DNA of 64,000 bases from Pseudomonas putida (GCA_029953615.1 CP124529.1:2914501-2978500), one strand, 5' to 3'; shown: positions 34,121-43,400, counted from the stretch's first letter. The notes: generated from the sequence alone by a model not told the origin. Numbers and translations are program-made.

Positions 34121-35269
34121 TTCCCGGTCTCCGCGGCATCCAGCGGGATCACCGCCACGGTATCCTTGAGCCCTTCCTGCTCGAAGCTGGCGACGATTCG
34201 CGCATCCTCGTCGAGCCCAGCGAGCACCTCGGTCCAGCGCCAGTTGCTCAACCCGGTTTGCACCTGCACCTCGCGCAACACCCGGGCGCTCGGGTCATAG
34301 CGCAGCACACGCTGCCCCTCCAGCAGGGTTTCGGTGGGGATGCGCAAAGCACTTGCGTGCTGCTCCAGCAGGATCTCGACATCGGCGCTATAGCCGGTGA
34401 GCAGGGCAAGGTCTGCCGGGGGCTGGTCGAAACGCACTTCTACATCGACGGTGCGCGCCTGCTTCTCCAGTTCACGCACATAGGGTGCAATACGGCTGAC
34501 GCGGCCGGTGAAATGCTGGCCACGGAAGGCATCCAGGCTGATCCGCACGGCGGTGCCGGGGTGAACCCGGGCCGCGTCCACTTCATCGATCGGTGCTTCG
34601 ACATACAGGCAGCTGTCGTCGATCAGGTCGACCGCTGGTGGCGTGGGGATACCCGGTGGCGAAGGGGTGACGAATTCGCCGAGTTCGCCGTTGATTTCTG
34701 CGACAACGCCGGCGAAGGGGGCACGTAGGGTCGTCTGTTCCAGCAGCGAACGCTGCAACTGCAGGCTGGCGTCAGCCTCGCGTATCAGCACGGCACTTGC
34801 ACTGCACATCAGCTTCGCCAGGTTGGCCTTGGTCGCGGCCTGGTCGAGGCGATCGGCGGCAATCAACTTGCGGTCGGCCAGCTGGCCCAGGCGATCAAGG
34901 TCGCGTCGGTCCAGGAGCGCTTGCTGGCAGCGCTGTTCGCGGGTGTTGCGTTGCGCCTCCAGCCGCGCCTCGGCCTCCTGCAGCCTGGCCTGTTGCTCGT
35001 CCTGGCGCATGGCGCATGAGTACCTGACCCGGCTGGACCCGCTGGCCCTCGCTGACCTGCAACTCGGCAACCTGGCCGCCGACATTGAAGGACAGGTGCG
35101 AGCGTCGACAGGACTTCAGCGTACCCGCGCGCGTATTGGCCACCACCGTCTCCACCGGCCCCCGCTCAACCTCCAACAGCCTGACCGGCAACGGCTGCGG
35201 TCGACTCAACCAGCCGCCCAGCACCACCAGACAAGCCAGGATCGACGAGCCAATCAATAATTTGCGCAT
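34117..35269 (-). pseudogene. MacA/HlyD-type periplasmic adaptor, frameshifted by a 7-bp duplication
   Basis: The N-terminal part (from the ATG at 35269, GGAGGAGG nine bases upstream) encodes a membrane anchor (IGSSILACLVVLGGW), then VERGPVETVVANTRAGTL and the lipoyl half GGQVAELQVSEGQRVQPGQVLMR. The remainder, with the coiled-coil hairpin (QDEQQARLQEAEARLEAQ), second lipoyl half (TTLRAPFAGVVAEINGELGEFV) and beta-barrel, lies in another frame down to 34117. The junction holds two adjacent copies of GGCGCAT (35004-35017); removing one restores a continuous ~380-residue adaptor. The 3' end overlaps the ATPase start by 4 bp. Confidence 0.85.
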
Positions 35270-35331
35270 GGACTACACCTCCTCCCATATGGCTTGAGCC
35301 TAGAACAGGAGGGTGAAAGCTCCACGCGAAA

Positions 35332-35387
35332 CGTCATTTATCCGACTATTTTCGGATGAGCGTCAGTGTAGCGTCAGATAAATGACG
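35332..35387. promoter_or_regulatory. repeat-rich control region of the MacAB-like operon
   Basis: A perfect 10-bp inverted repeat (CGTCATTTAT at 35332, ATAAATGACG at 35378) encloses a TCCGA/TCGGA hairpin and two direct GCGTCAG repeats that start exactly 11 bp apart (35360 and 35371). Same-face direct repeats of this spacing are typical of OmpR-class response-regulator sites. Confidence 0.5.
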
Positions 35388-35711
35388 AATGAGATTATTT
35401 TCGCTTTTGCAACTGCGATTTCCCAGCCATCAGGAATGGCTGCAGAAAATTTCAGAGGAAGAGAATGGCTTTTCTTCGGGCATTAAAAAGCCGGCTTGTG
35501 GCCGGCTTCTCGGGGACGCTTCCGACTAATTTATGGTAAGTCGCAATCGCCTTAACTGTGTGGCCATCAAGGGCCTGAAAGAGATGGCAGATGCCCGTGT
35601 GGGATATCGCCGAGCCCTCTGGAGCGCGGCTTGCGCCGGTCGGGGCTGAATGTGCGGCGTAGCATACAAGGGCCCGCGCAGGATGCCCAGCAAAAAATGG
35701 CACAGGTTGTT
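35388..35711. other. intergenic region without a supported gene
   Basis: The 35390-35470 stretch is noticeably A+T-rich against the surrounding GC-rich DNA. A minus-strand terminator lies at 35483-35508. A minus-strand open frame of 83 codons (35452-35703) has no ribosome site or family features, and I do not consider it a gene. Confidence 0.5.
35483..35508 (-). terminator. rho-independent terminator
   Basis: Stem AAGCCGGC/GCCGGCTT with a 5-nt loop, followed on the minus strand by TTTTTAATG. It lies about 200 bp downstream of the S24-like regulator gene, the only minus-strand gene ending upstream of it. Confidence 0.75.
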
Positions 35712-36413
35712 TCAGCTGGGCCGTTGCTGGCGGAAATGCGACCAGTGGAACACCCAGCCAAGAATTTCCAGCCCTTGAGCCTGGCGCTGGGCGGCGGTGT
35801 AGCGTTCTACCGCATAGGTGCGCCGATCATGACTGTGCAGGTAAAGCGTGCCCTGGTGGCCAAGGCTGAGGTTGTTCACCCGCAGCGCGCCATTATGCAG
35901 CAGGGCATAGGTTTCGCCCTCGACCACCCGGGTCATGCCCAGGTCGATGGCCAAGGTGGCCTGCAATGGAATCAATGGGGTCATGTTGCTGGCGGGCATG
36001 GCCATGCAGATGGCGTCGTCTGCATGCACACCCAACACTTTCAGGGCTTTGGCGGGCAGGCACAGGTGCTTGCTGGCTACGGGTGACAGCAGGCCGTCGT
36101 GCAGTTCGTAAAAGGGCACTTTCAGTGCCCGGCCGCCTTGCGCCGACAACGGCGTGGGCGGGTTGGCGGGCGCCGGACCAGGCGGGCAGTTGCGCAGGGT
36201 CGGGTTGTGGTGTTTGGGGCCTTCGCCCGTGCGCAACCAGCGACGATGCACACAGAACAGGTCGGCCAGTTCGTCCAGCCGGGCCAGGGGCACGCCGCGC
36301 TTGAACCAGTTGTTGACGTGCTGGGGAGTGACGCTGCGCTGGGCGGCGAAGTCGGAAGGGGTCAGGCCACACTCATGGAGCAGGGCTTTGAGGCGGTCGC
36401 CGGATGTGTTCAT
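35712..36413 (-). CDS. CI/LexA-like regulator with degenerate S24 peptidase domain
   Basis: 233 residues. An N-terminal HTH (TPSDFAAQRSVTPQHVNNWFKRGVPLARLDELADLF) is joined by a Pro-rich linker to a C-terminal domain shaped like the S24/LexA autoprotease. The canonical GDSM of the nucleophile loop reads ASNM in MPASNMTPLIPLQATLAID, so the serine is Asn, and the catalytic Lys strand reads GALRVNNLSL with no Lys. Autocleavage should therefore be impossible. It is probably a stable DNA-binding regulator of unknown target, with no prophage around it. Confidence 0.75.
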   Translation of the reverse strand: MNTSGDRLKALLHECGLTPSDFAAQRSVTPQHVNNWFKRGVPLARLDELADLFCVHRRWLRTGEGPKHHNPTLRNCPPGPAPANPPTPLSAQGGRALKVPFYELHDGLLSPVASKHLCLPAKALKVLGVHADDAICMAMPASNMTPLIPLQATLAIDLGMTRVVEGETYALLHNGALRVNNLSLGHQGTLYLHSHDRRTYAVERYTAAQRQAQGLEILGWVFHWSHFRQQRPS

Positions 36414-36611
36414 GGCGGCGAGTGTAGCGGCGGGGGTGCCCGCAAGGATATGAACCGGATGTTGATGGGGCTTGTGTGAAAAGGGCGTTTTTGTAGGGAG
36501 CTGGAGTAGGACTGCGTAGGATTTTTTACTCTCCCCAGCAAGTGCGCGCTCCCACAGGGATCGCGCAGGCAGGTCATCCAGTGCCAGGGCGACCAGCTAT
36601 CCATCAGGCAT

Positions 36612-36636
36612 AAAAAAACCCCGCCAGGGCGGGGTT
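36612..36636 (-). terminator. rho-independent terminator of ppa
   Basis: A 9-bp stem AACCCCGCC/GGCGGGGTT with a 2-nt loop; on the minus strand it is followed by TTTTTTT. It begins 16 bp after the ppa stop codon. Confidence 0.9.
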
Positions 36637-36652
36637 CTTCATGCAACCGGTA

Positions 36653-37180
36653 TCAGCCCTTATAGGCAGCAACCGATTTGGTGATCGCGGCACGGGCGGC
36701 GTCGGCGCCTTCCCAGCCTTCGATCTTGACCCATTTGCCCTTCTCGAGATCTTTGTAGTTGGCAAAGAAGTGCTCGATCTGCTGGATCAGCAGGGCTGGC
36801 AGGTCGGTGTATTCCTTCACGTCGACGTACAGCTGCGACAGCTTGTCGTGAGGAACAGCGATGACCTTGGCGTCGCCGCCGCCGTCGTCGGTCATGTTCA
36901 GCACGCCGACCGGACGGGCGCGGATAACCGAACCTGGGGCTACCGGGTAAGGGGTAACGACCAGCACGTCCAGCGGATCACCGTCATCGGCCAGGGTGTT
37001 CGGGATGAAGCCGTAGTTGGCTGGGTAGAACATCGGGGTAGCCATGAAACGGTCGACGAACAGGGTATCGCTGTCCTTGTCGATCTCGTATTTGATCGGC
37101 GCGTGGTTGGCCGGGATCTCGATGGCGACGTAGATGTCGTTCGGCAGGTCTTTGCCCGCCGGAATCTTGCTGTAGCTCAT
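36653..37180 (-). CDS. ppa: inorganic pyrophosphatase
   Basis: 175 residues, family I soluble PPase: [49 protein letters not shown] with the metal-binding Asp cluster, and [17 protein letters not shown]. It hydrolyses PPi in the cytosol and drives biosynthetic reactions. Strong terminator directly downstream; the gene is probably monocistronic. ATG at 37180. Confidence 0.97.
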
Positions 37181-37273
37181 TGGGCAGTGCCCCCGTGTTT
37201 GACCAAAAAAGTGGCGGCGATTATAGGCACATTCTGCATGGGCATGCCACGCCTGGCCTGATGTGCGGCCCCG

Positions 37274-38089
37274 TCAGGCGTGGCTTTCGCGGTATTCCGG
37301 GTGTTCGGCCTGCAGCCGGCACAGGCGCGCCAGCGGGTCCTGGCGGTAGAACAGCGACAACTGGCGGTAGACTTGTGGATAAGCCTGTTGCAGCAGGTCG
37401 GGAGCACTAAAGAAGTACTCGCTGGTGACGGCAAAGAACTCCGCAGGGTTTTCCGCGGCGTACGGGTCGATGGCGGTTTCGGCGTCGGGGTTGGCGTCCA
37501 GCTGGCGGTTGAGGTCGTCATAGGCCTGTTGCATGGCGGTTGCCCATTCATCCACCGGCATGCTGCTGTGTAGCGGTGGCAGGCCGTTGGCATCGCCATT
37601 GAGCATGTCGAGCTTGTGCGCCAGTTCATGGATGACCAGGTTGTAGGCCTCCCAGCCGCCACTGGCCAGCACGCCGTTCCAGGCGAGGATGATCGGGCCC
37701 TGCTGCCAGGCTTCGCCGCTGTGCTCGCCGTCCCATACGTGCTCCACGCCACTGGCATCGCGGTGGCGCTGGGGGCTCTTGAAGTCGTCGGGATAGAGGA
37801 TGATTTCGTGGAAGCCCTGGTACCAGTTCAGCTCGCCCAGGTGCAGCAGCGGCAATTGCGCCTGGGCGGCCAGCAACAGGCGCTGCTCGTCGTCCGGTTC
37901 GACGCCGGGCAGGCAGGTGAGGTGCTTGTCGAGCAGAAACAGGATGCAGGCTTCACGCAGCCAGCGATCTTCTTCGTCCGTGATGCCGTCCAGCATCGGC
38001 AGGCGCTCGCGCACTGCCTGCCATTGCTGGGGGGTGATGGGGTAGCGCGCCAGGGTGCGCTTGCGCCGCCAGGCGCTGAACGACCACAT
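37274..38089 (-). CDS. mtfA: MtfA-family zinc peptidase
   Basis: 271 residues. The zinc-metallopeptidase motif HELAH lies at 154-158 in NLVIHELAHKLDMLNGDANGLPP, with the third ligand Glu in ENPAEFFAVTSEYFF. In E. coli MtfA titrates the glucose repressor Mlc and has aminopeptidase activity; P. putida glucose metabolism differs, so the partner here is uncertain. The start at 38089 (MWSFSAWRRKRTL) follows the dedA stop by 8 bp, indicating an operon. Confidence 0.88.
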   Translation of the reverse strand: MWSFSAWRRKRTLARYPITPQQWQAVRERLPMLDGITDEEDRWLREACILFLLDKHLTCLPGVEPDDEQRLLLAAQAQLPLLHLGELNWYQGFHEIILYPDDFKSPQRHRDASGVEHVWDGEHSGEAWQQGPIILAWNGVLASGGWEAYNLVIHELAHKLDMLNGDANGLPPLHSSMPVDEWATAMQQAYDDLNRQLDANPDAETAIDPYAAENPAEFFAVTSEYFFSAPDLLQQAYPQVYRQLSLFYRQDPLARLCRLQAEHPEYRESHA

Positions 38090-38097
38090 CGGCAGGT

Positions 38098-38745
38098 TCA
38101 GTGCGCCTTGGCCGTGCGGCCCAGGCGGCCACGCAGCAGGCCGAGGATCATCGGCACCAGCGACAGGATGATGATACCCACCACCATCAGCGACAGGTGC
38201 TGCTTGATGAATGGTACGTTGCCGAAGAAGTAGCCCAAGGTCACCATGCCGCCAACCCACAGCAGCGAACCGGCGACGCTGAAACCGAGAAAGCGCGGGT
38301 AGTGCATGTGGGCTATGCCGGCGACGAACGGCGCAAAGGTGCGCAGGATGGGCAGGAAGCGCGCCATGGTCACGGTCTTGCCGCCGTGGCGTTCATAGAA
38401 ATCGTGGGTACGCTGCAGGTAGTCGCGACGGAAGATCTTCGAGTCGGGGTTGTTGAACAACCGCTCGCCGGCCGTGCGGCCGATCACGTAGTTGGTGCTG
38501 TCGCCGAGGATCGCGGCAGCCATCAGCAGGCCAGCCAGCAGTACCGGGTCCATGCCGCCACCGGCGGCCACGGCACCGGCGATGAACAGCAGCGAATCGC
38601 CGGGCAGGAAAGGCATGACCACCAGCCCGGTTTCACAGAAGATCACGGTGAAGAGGATGGCGTAGATCCAGGGACCGTAATTGGTGACCAGCAGATCGAG
38701 GTAGGCATCGAGATGCAGGATAAGGTCCAGCGGGTTGAAATCCAT
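38098..38745 (-). CDS. DedA-family inner-membrane protein
   Basis: 215 residues with the VTT/DedA domain: FCETGLVVMPFLPGDSLLFIAGA (with the conserved Glu), ILGDSTNYVIGRTAGERLF and GGKTVTMARFLPILRTFAPFVAGIAHM, plus several hydrophobic segments. DedA proteins contribute to lipid-carrier recycling and membrane homeostasis. I take the ATG at 38745 because AGGTG lies at ideal spacing; a GTG at 38754 would add MLY. Followed directly by mtfA. Confidence 0.88.
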   Translation of the reverse strand: MDFNPLDLILHLDAYLDLLVTNYGPWIYAILFTVIFCETGLVVMPFLPGDSLLFIAGAVAAGGGMDPVLLAGLLMAAAILGDSTNYVIGRTAGERLFNNPDSKIFRRDYLQRTHDFYERHGGKTVTMARFLPILRTFAPFVAGIAHMHYPRFLGFSVAGSLLWVGGMVTLGYFFGNVPFIKQHLSLMVVGIIILSLVPMILGLLRGRLGRTAKAH

Positions 38746-38888
38746 GTACAGCACCTGTGTTCTTGGGCGTAGGCTCGGTTACCTGGGGATGGGTAAAATT
38801 TCACACATGACAGGTGGGCCATTATACGGCTAAGTCAGGATCATGCCCGGGGAGTTTGTAGCGGGGGGTTACGGCAGGGGGTATTCCT

Positions 38889-38992
38889 GTGCTGGCCCCT
38901 TCGCGGGCATGCCCGCTCCCACAGGGGTATCACCGCTTCCTTAGGCAGTGCTGTACCTGTGGGAGCGGGCGTGCCCGCGAAAGGGCCAGCAC
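38889..38992. repeat. REP pair
   Basis: Inverted GCGGGCATGCCCGCTCCCACAGG cores bounded by GTGCTGGCCC...GGGCCAGCAC, which extends the pair into a ~100-bp near-perfect palindrome. It is located between the GNAT stop and the dedA promoter. Confidence 0.9.
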
Positions 38993-38994
38993 GG

Positions 38995-39453
38995 TCAATC
39001 CTGATTGATCGGCAGGATATAACTCTTGAACTCGTTATCCTCACGAAACCCGATGGACTCGTAAGTCTTGTGCGCGACCTCGTTGTCCGCGCTGGTCGAC
39101 ACCCGCATGCGCACGGCATTGGTTTCCTTGGCCATTTTCTTTGCCTCGCGCATCAGGTGGTCGGCCACCAGCATGCGCCGCGAGTCCTCGGCCACGTAGA
39201 TGTCGTTGAGAATCCATACCCGCTTCAGCGACAGCGACGAATAGCTCGGGTACAGCTGGCAGAAGCCCAGCAGTTTGCCGTCGTCATCATCGGGTAGCGC
39301 CAGGTAGATCACCGACTCATCCCGCTTCAGGCGCTTTTCCAGAAAGCTGCGCGAGCTGTCCGGGTAGGGAAGCTGCCCATAGAACTCACGGTATTTGACG
39401 AACATCGGCGTGAGCAGGTCGAGGTGTTCCAGGGTTGCCTTGATGATGCGCAT
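38995..39453 (-). CDS. GNAT-family N-acetyltransferase
   Basis: 152 residues, single GNAT domain: N-terminal MRIIKATLEHLDLLTPMFVKY, acetyl-CoA pyrophosphate loop region VAEDSRRMLVADHLM (a weak R/Q-x-x-G/A signature) and the C-terminal NEVAHKTYESIGF motif typical of the fold. Acceptor substrate unknown. It stands downstream of eutC, separated by 108 bp containing a long inverted repeat, so it may be outside the eut operon. Confidence 0.82.
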   Translation of the reverse strand: MRIIKATLEHLDLLTPMFVKYREFYGQLPYPDSSRSFLEKRLKRDESVIYLALPDDDDGKLLGFCQLYPSYSSLSLKRVWILNDIYVAEDSRRMLVADHLMREAKKMAKETNAVRMRVSTSADNEVAHKTYESIGFREDNEFKSYILPINQD

Positions 39454-39484
39454 GTGCGGCCCTCAGGGTCCATTAGGGGAAACA

Positions 39485-39544
39485 GCGGATTGCCAGCAGC
39501 CTTCAAGGGCATGCTGCCCAATGCGCGGTGCCAGCGCAATCCGC
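39485..39544. repeat. long inverted repeat downstream of eutC
   Basis: Perfect 9-bp arms GCGGATTGC (39485-39493) and GCAATCCGC (39536-39544), with an inner CAGCA/TGCTG pairing. It may fold at the 3' end of the eut mRNA; no T-tract is present. Confidence 0.5.
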
Positions 39545-39561
39545 CTTCCGTGACATGTTTT

Positions 39562-40386
39562 TTACCCTTTGCCGAGCAGGAAGTTACCTTTCTGGCCGGT
39601 GCTGTGTTCACTCTCCAAGCTATGGACCTCGGCTTCGTCCTTCAGATTCACCCCGGAAAGCTGGCGCCGGCAGGCTTCGCGCATCAGGTACAACAGGCGG
39701 TGTGCCGCCATGCCATAGCTCAGCCCCTCCAGGCGGATGTTGGAAATGCAGTTGCGGTAGGCATCGGTCAGGCCGACCTTCGGTGCATAGGTGAAATACA
39801 GGCCAAGGCTGTCGGGCGAACTGAGCCCAGGGCGTTCGCCGATCAGCATCACTGTCATCCGTGCGCCAAGCAGTTCACCGACCTCGTCGGCCACTGCCAC
39901 GCGCCCCTGCTGCACCAGCACCACCGGGGCACTGGTCCAGCCGTCGGCGGCAGCCTGTTCCTCGAAGCGCGCCAGGAACGGCAGGGTGTGACGGTGTACG
40001 GCCAGTGCCGACAGGCCGTCGGCGACGACGATGGCCAGGTCGACTCCGCCAGGGTTGGCCTGGGCGTGCTGGCGTAGCGCGGCAACCGAATCTTCGTTCA
40101 GCCGTCGCCCCAGGTCCGGGCGTTGCAGGTACTGGTTGCGGTCGCTGGCGGCGCTGTGCAGCACCAGGCTTTCGCGCCCGCGATCACTCAACTGGGTAGC
40201 CAGGCCGGCATGGTCGAAGGCCAGGTGCACGGCGTCGCGGGCCTGGGCATGGGCGAACTGGAAGTCCAGTTGCGCCCCGGTCGGCAGGCTGGTGCCGGTG
40301 CGGCCCAGAGCGATGCGCGCCGGGGTCAGGTTGCGCAGGGCCAGCCAGGGGTTGTCGGGGGTAGGCGTGCGGTGGTCCATGGTCAT
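39562..40386 (-). CDS. eutC: ethanolamine ammonia-lyase small subunit
   Basis: 274 residues: [20 protein letters not shown] near the start, [37 protein letters not shown] and [26 protein letters not shown] are EutC signatures. With EutB and adenosylcobalamin it converts ethanolamine to acetaldehyde and ammonia. The ATG at 40386 lies just after the expected stop of a full-length eutB (40389), so the pair is normally tightly coupled. Confidence 0.94.
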   Translation of the reverse strand: MTMDHRTPTPDNPWLALRNLTPARIALGRTGTSLPTGAQLDFQFAHAQARDAVHLAFDHAGLATQLSDRGRESLVLHSAASDRNQYLQRPDLGRRLNEDSVAALRQHAQANPGGVDLAIVVADGLSALAVHRHTLPFLARFEEQAAADGWTSAPVVLVQQGRVAVADEVGELLGARMTVMLIGERPGLSSPDSLGLYFTYAPKVGLTDAYRNCISNIRLEGLSYGMAAHRLLYLMREACRRQLSGVNLKDEAEVHSLESEHSTGQKGNFLLGKG

Positions 40387-40388
40387 CC

Positions 40389-41784
40389 CTATGCAAGCTG
40401 TGCCAACGCCTGGCGGAAGGCCGGCGGCAGGTTGTCACCGAAGCGCACCCGGCCATCGGCCTGGGTGAAGATGCCGGTGCGGGCCAGCCATGCCTCGAAT
40501 TCCGGCCCGGGGCTTAAGGCCCAGGGTCTGGCGTGCGTATAGCGCGTCGTGGAACGAGGTGGTCTGGTAGTTGAGCATGATGTCGTCGGAGCCGGGGATG
40601 CCCATGATGAAGTTGATCCCGGCCACGCCCAGCAGGGTCAGCAGGGTGTCCATGTCGTCCTGGTCGGCTTCGGCGTGGTTGGTGTAGCAGATGTCGCAAC
40701 CCATCGGCACGCCCAGCAGCTTGCCGCAGAAGTGGTCTTCGAGGCCGGCGCGGATGATCTGCTTGCCGTTGTACAGGTACTCCGGGCCGATGAAACCGAC
40801 CACCGTGTTGACCAGGAACGGCTTGAAGTGGCGGGCCACGGCATAGGCGCGGGTTTCACAGGTCTGCTGGTCGACGCCGTGGTGGGCGTTGGCCGACAGC
40901 GCGCTGCCCTGGCCGGTTTCGAAGTACATCAGGTTCTGCCCGAGGGTGCCGCGTTTCAGCGAAAGGCCTGCTTCGTAGCCTTCCTGCAGCACGTTCAGGT
41001 TGATGCCGAAACCGGCGTTGGCCGCTTCGGTGCCGGCGATGGACTGGAACACCAGGTCCAGCGGCACGCCACGGTTGATCGCCTCGATCGACGTGGTCAC
41101 GTGGGTCAGCACGCAGGCCTGGGTGGGAATGTCATAGCGCTGGATGATGGCGTCGAGCATTTCCAGCAAGGCGCAGATCGAGGCGATGCTGTCGGTGGCC
41201 GGGTTGATGCCGATCATGGCGTCGCCGTTGCCGTACAGCAGGCCGTCGAGGATGCTGGCGGCGATGCCGGCCGGCTCGTCGGTCGGGTGGTTGGGCTGCA
41301 GCCGGGTCGAAAGCCGCCCGCGCAGGCCCATGGTGCCACGGAAGCGGGTGACCACGCGGATCTTCTGCGCCACCAGCACCAGGTCCTGCACGCGCATGAT
41401 CTTCGACACCGCTGCGGCCATTTCCGGCGTCAGCCCGGGTGCCAGGCTGCGCAGGCTGGCCTCGTCGGCCTCTTCGCTCAGCAGCCAGTCGCGCAGGCCA
41501 CCCACGGTCAGGTGGCTGACCGGGGCGAAGGCCTGGGCGTCGTGAGTGTCGATGATCAGGCGCGTGACTTCATCTTCTTCGTAAGGGATCAGCGCTTCAT
41601 TGAGAAAATGCGTCAGCGGGATATTGGCCAGGGCCATCTGGGCGGCGACCCGTTCGCCGTCGTTGCTGGCAGCCACGCCCGCCAGATAGTCCCCCGAGCG
41701 GGCGGGGCTGGCCTTGGCCATCACTTCCTTGAGGCTGTCGAAGCGGTAGACCAGGTGGCCGACCGTGTGTACGAAACTTGCCAT
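40389..41784 (-). pseudogene. eutB: ethanolamine ammonia-lyase large subunit, 3'-end frameshift
   Basis: From the ATG at 41784 (MASFVHTVGHLVYRF) the EutB sequence is intact for ~435 residues, including the radical-SAM-unrelated TIM-barrel core DLVFQSIAGTEAANAGFG and VGFIGPEYLYNG. After LGLKP the frame shifts: the encoded end is RAGIRGMAG... stopping at 40435. One base over, the true tail continues EFEAWLARTGIFTQADG and ends at 40389, 2 bp before the eutC start. The cause is a fourth G in the run 40509-40512. Either a real lesion or a base-calling error. Confidence 0.85.
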
Positions 41785-41830
41785 ACAGACTCTCCAGAGC
41801 CGCGGGTTGCCCCGCGGCGGGTGGCGGCGA

Positions 41831-43279
41831 TCAGTGCAAGGCTTCTTCAGCCTTCTGGATCGCGGCGAATTCCTCTTCCGGTGTTCCCGCGACCAGATGG
41901 TGGCGGCTGTAGAAAGCAAAGTAGGCAATTAATACCGCATAGATCACTGCGGCGCCAATCACCACCCGTGGGTCGACGAGGAAACCGGCGACCACAGCGA
42001 TGCAGGCCAGCACCAGGGCCAGGCCCGAGGTGAAAATGCCACCGGGGGTGCGGTATGGGCGCTCCATCTTCGGCCGGCGGATGCGCAGGGTGATATGCGC
42101 GGCCATCATCAGCACGTACGACAGGGTAGCGCCGAACACCGCCACCAGGATCAGCAGGTCACCCTGGCCGGTCAACGACAGGGCAAAGCCGATGATCCCG
42201 GGGATGACCAGGGCCAGTACCGGGGCCTTGCTCTTGTTGGTTTCCGACAGTTTGCGCGGCAGGTAGCCGGCGCGGGACAGGGCGAAGATCTGCCGGGAAT
42301 AGGCGTAGATGATCGAAAAGAAGCTGGCGATCAGCCCGGCCAGGCCAACCAGGTTGACGAAGCCGCCCATCCAGGTACTACCGCCGTAAGCCTTGGACAG
42401 GGCTTCTACCAGCGGGTTGCCCGAGGCTTTCAGTGCTTCGGAGCCGGCGCCGCCAGGGCCGACCACCAGGATCAGCAGGGCGAAGGCCAGCAGCACCAGC
42501 ATGGCGCCGATCAGGCCGCGTGGCAGGTCACGCTTGGGGTTCTTGGTTTCTTCGGCGGCCAGTGGCACGCCCTCTACGGCGAGGAAGAACCAGATGGCGT
42601 AGGGGATGGCTGCCCACACGCCGACGTAGCCGAACGGCAGGAAGCTGCTGGCGCCCACGGCGTCCGTTTTGGCGATGTCGAACAGGTTGGCTGCATCAAA
42701 ATGGGGCACCATGCTCACCAGGAACACAGCCAGGGCGATGGCGGCGATGGCAGTGATGATGAACATCAGCTTCAACGCCTCACCCACGCCAAAGATGTGG
42801 ATGCCGATGAACACGATGTAGAACGCCAGGTAGATCATCCAGCCGCCGATGCCGAACAGTGACTGGCAGTAGGCGCCGATGAACACCGCGATGGCGGCGG
42901 GGGCGATGGCATATTCGATGAGGATCGCCGTCCCGGTGAGGAAGCCGCCCCAGGGGCCGAAGGCGCTGCGGGCGAAACCGTAGCCGCCGCCTGCGGTGGG
43001 GATCATCGACGACAGCTCGGCCAGCGAGAAGCACATGCACAGGTACATGGTGGCCATCAGCAGGGTGGCGAGGAACATGCCGCCCCAGCCGCCCTGGGCC
43101 AGGCCGAAGTTCCAGCCGGCATAGTCGCCGGAGATGACGTAGGCCACCCCCAGACCGACCAGCAGGACCCAGCCAGCGGCGCCTTTTTTCAGTTCACGTT
43201 GCTGGAAATAGTCCGAGCCGACTTTTTCGAAGTCGACGGAAGAGCCTGCCGGCGAGCCGGCGGAATGATCGCTTGGCAT
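41831..43279 (-). CDS. eat: ethanolamine permease (APC family)
   Basis: 482 residues with about 12 transmembrane segments. It contains KKGAAGWVLLVGLGVAYVISGDYAGWNFGL, AGGGYGFARSAFGPWGGFLTG and FFLAVEGVPLAAEETKNPKRDLPRG, typical of the ethanolamine permease branch of amino-acid/polyamine/organocation carriers. It lies 46 bp upstream of eutB, so uptake and cleavage of ethanolamine are co-expressed. ATG at 43279; a sigma-54-like promoter sits about 62 bp upstream. Confidence 0.92.
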   Translation of the reverse strand: MPSDHSAGSPAGSSVDFEKVGSDYFQQRELKKGAAGWVLLVGLGVAYVISGDYAGWNFGLAQGGWGGMFLATLLMATMYLCMCFSLAELSSMIPTAGGGYGFARSAFGPWGGFLTGTAILIEYAIAPAAIAVFIGAYCQSLFGIGGWMIYLAFYIVFIGIHIFGVGEALKLMFIITAIAAIALAVFLVSMVPHFDAANLFDIAKTDAVGASSFLPFGYVGVWAAIPYAIWFFLAVEGVPLAAEETKNPKRDLPRGLIGAMLVLLAFALLILVVGPGGAGSEALKASGNPLVEALSKAYGGSTWMGGFVNLVGLAGLIASFFSIIYAYSRQIFALSRAGYLPRKLSETNKSKAPVLALVIPGIIGFALSLTGQGDLLILVAVFGATLSYVLMMAAHITLRIRRPKMERPYRTPGGIFTSGLALVLACIAVVAGFLVDPRVVIGAAVIYAVLIAYFAFYSRHHLVAGTPEEEFAAIQKAEEALH

Positions 43280-43340
43280 AGATTCACCTGTTGTTTTTCT
43301 TGGTGGCCGGACGGGTTCCGGACCGATGGTGATGGTTACT

Positions 43341-43355
43341 GCAGGAAGCGAGCCA
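43341..43355 (-). promoter_or_regulatory. sigma-54-like promoter for eat-eutBC
   Basis: Minus-strand TGGCTCGCTTCCTGC has GG and GC 10 bp apart and differs from TGGCAC-N5-TTGC at two positions. Weaker than the ald and aco promoters. Confidence 0.45.
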
Positions 43356-43400
43356 GAGCGGTTGGTGCACGGTTTCCGCTCTGGGTTTGGTATATGCAGG

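Noticed and set aside
26979..35269. Genomic island with integrase or tRNA attachment site
   Set aside because: The copper and export operons look accessory, but no integrase, tRNA, direct-repeat boundary or transposase is visible within the window.
35452..35703. 83-codon minus-strand open frame in the gap before the S24-like regulator
   Set aside because: No ribosome site, no recognisable domain, and it spans a terminator hairpin.
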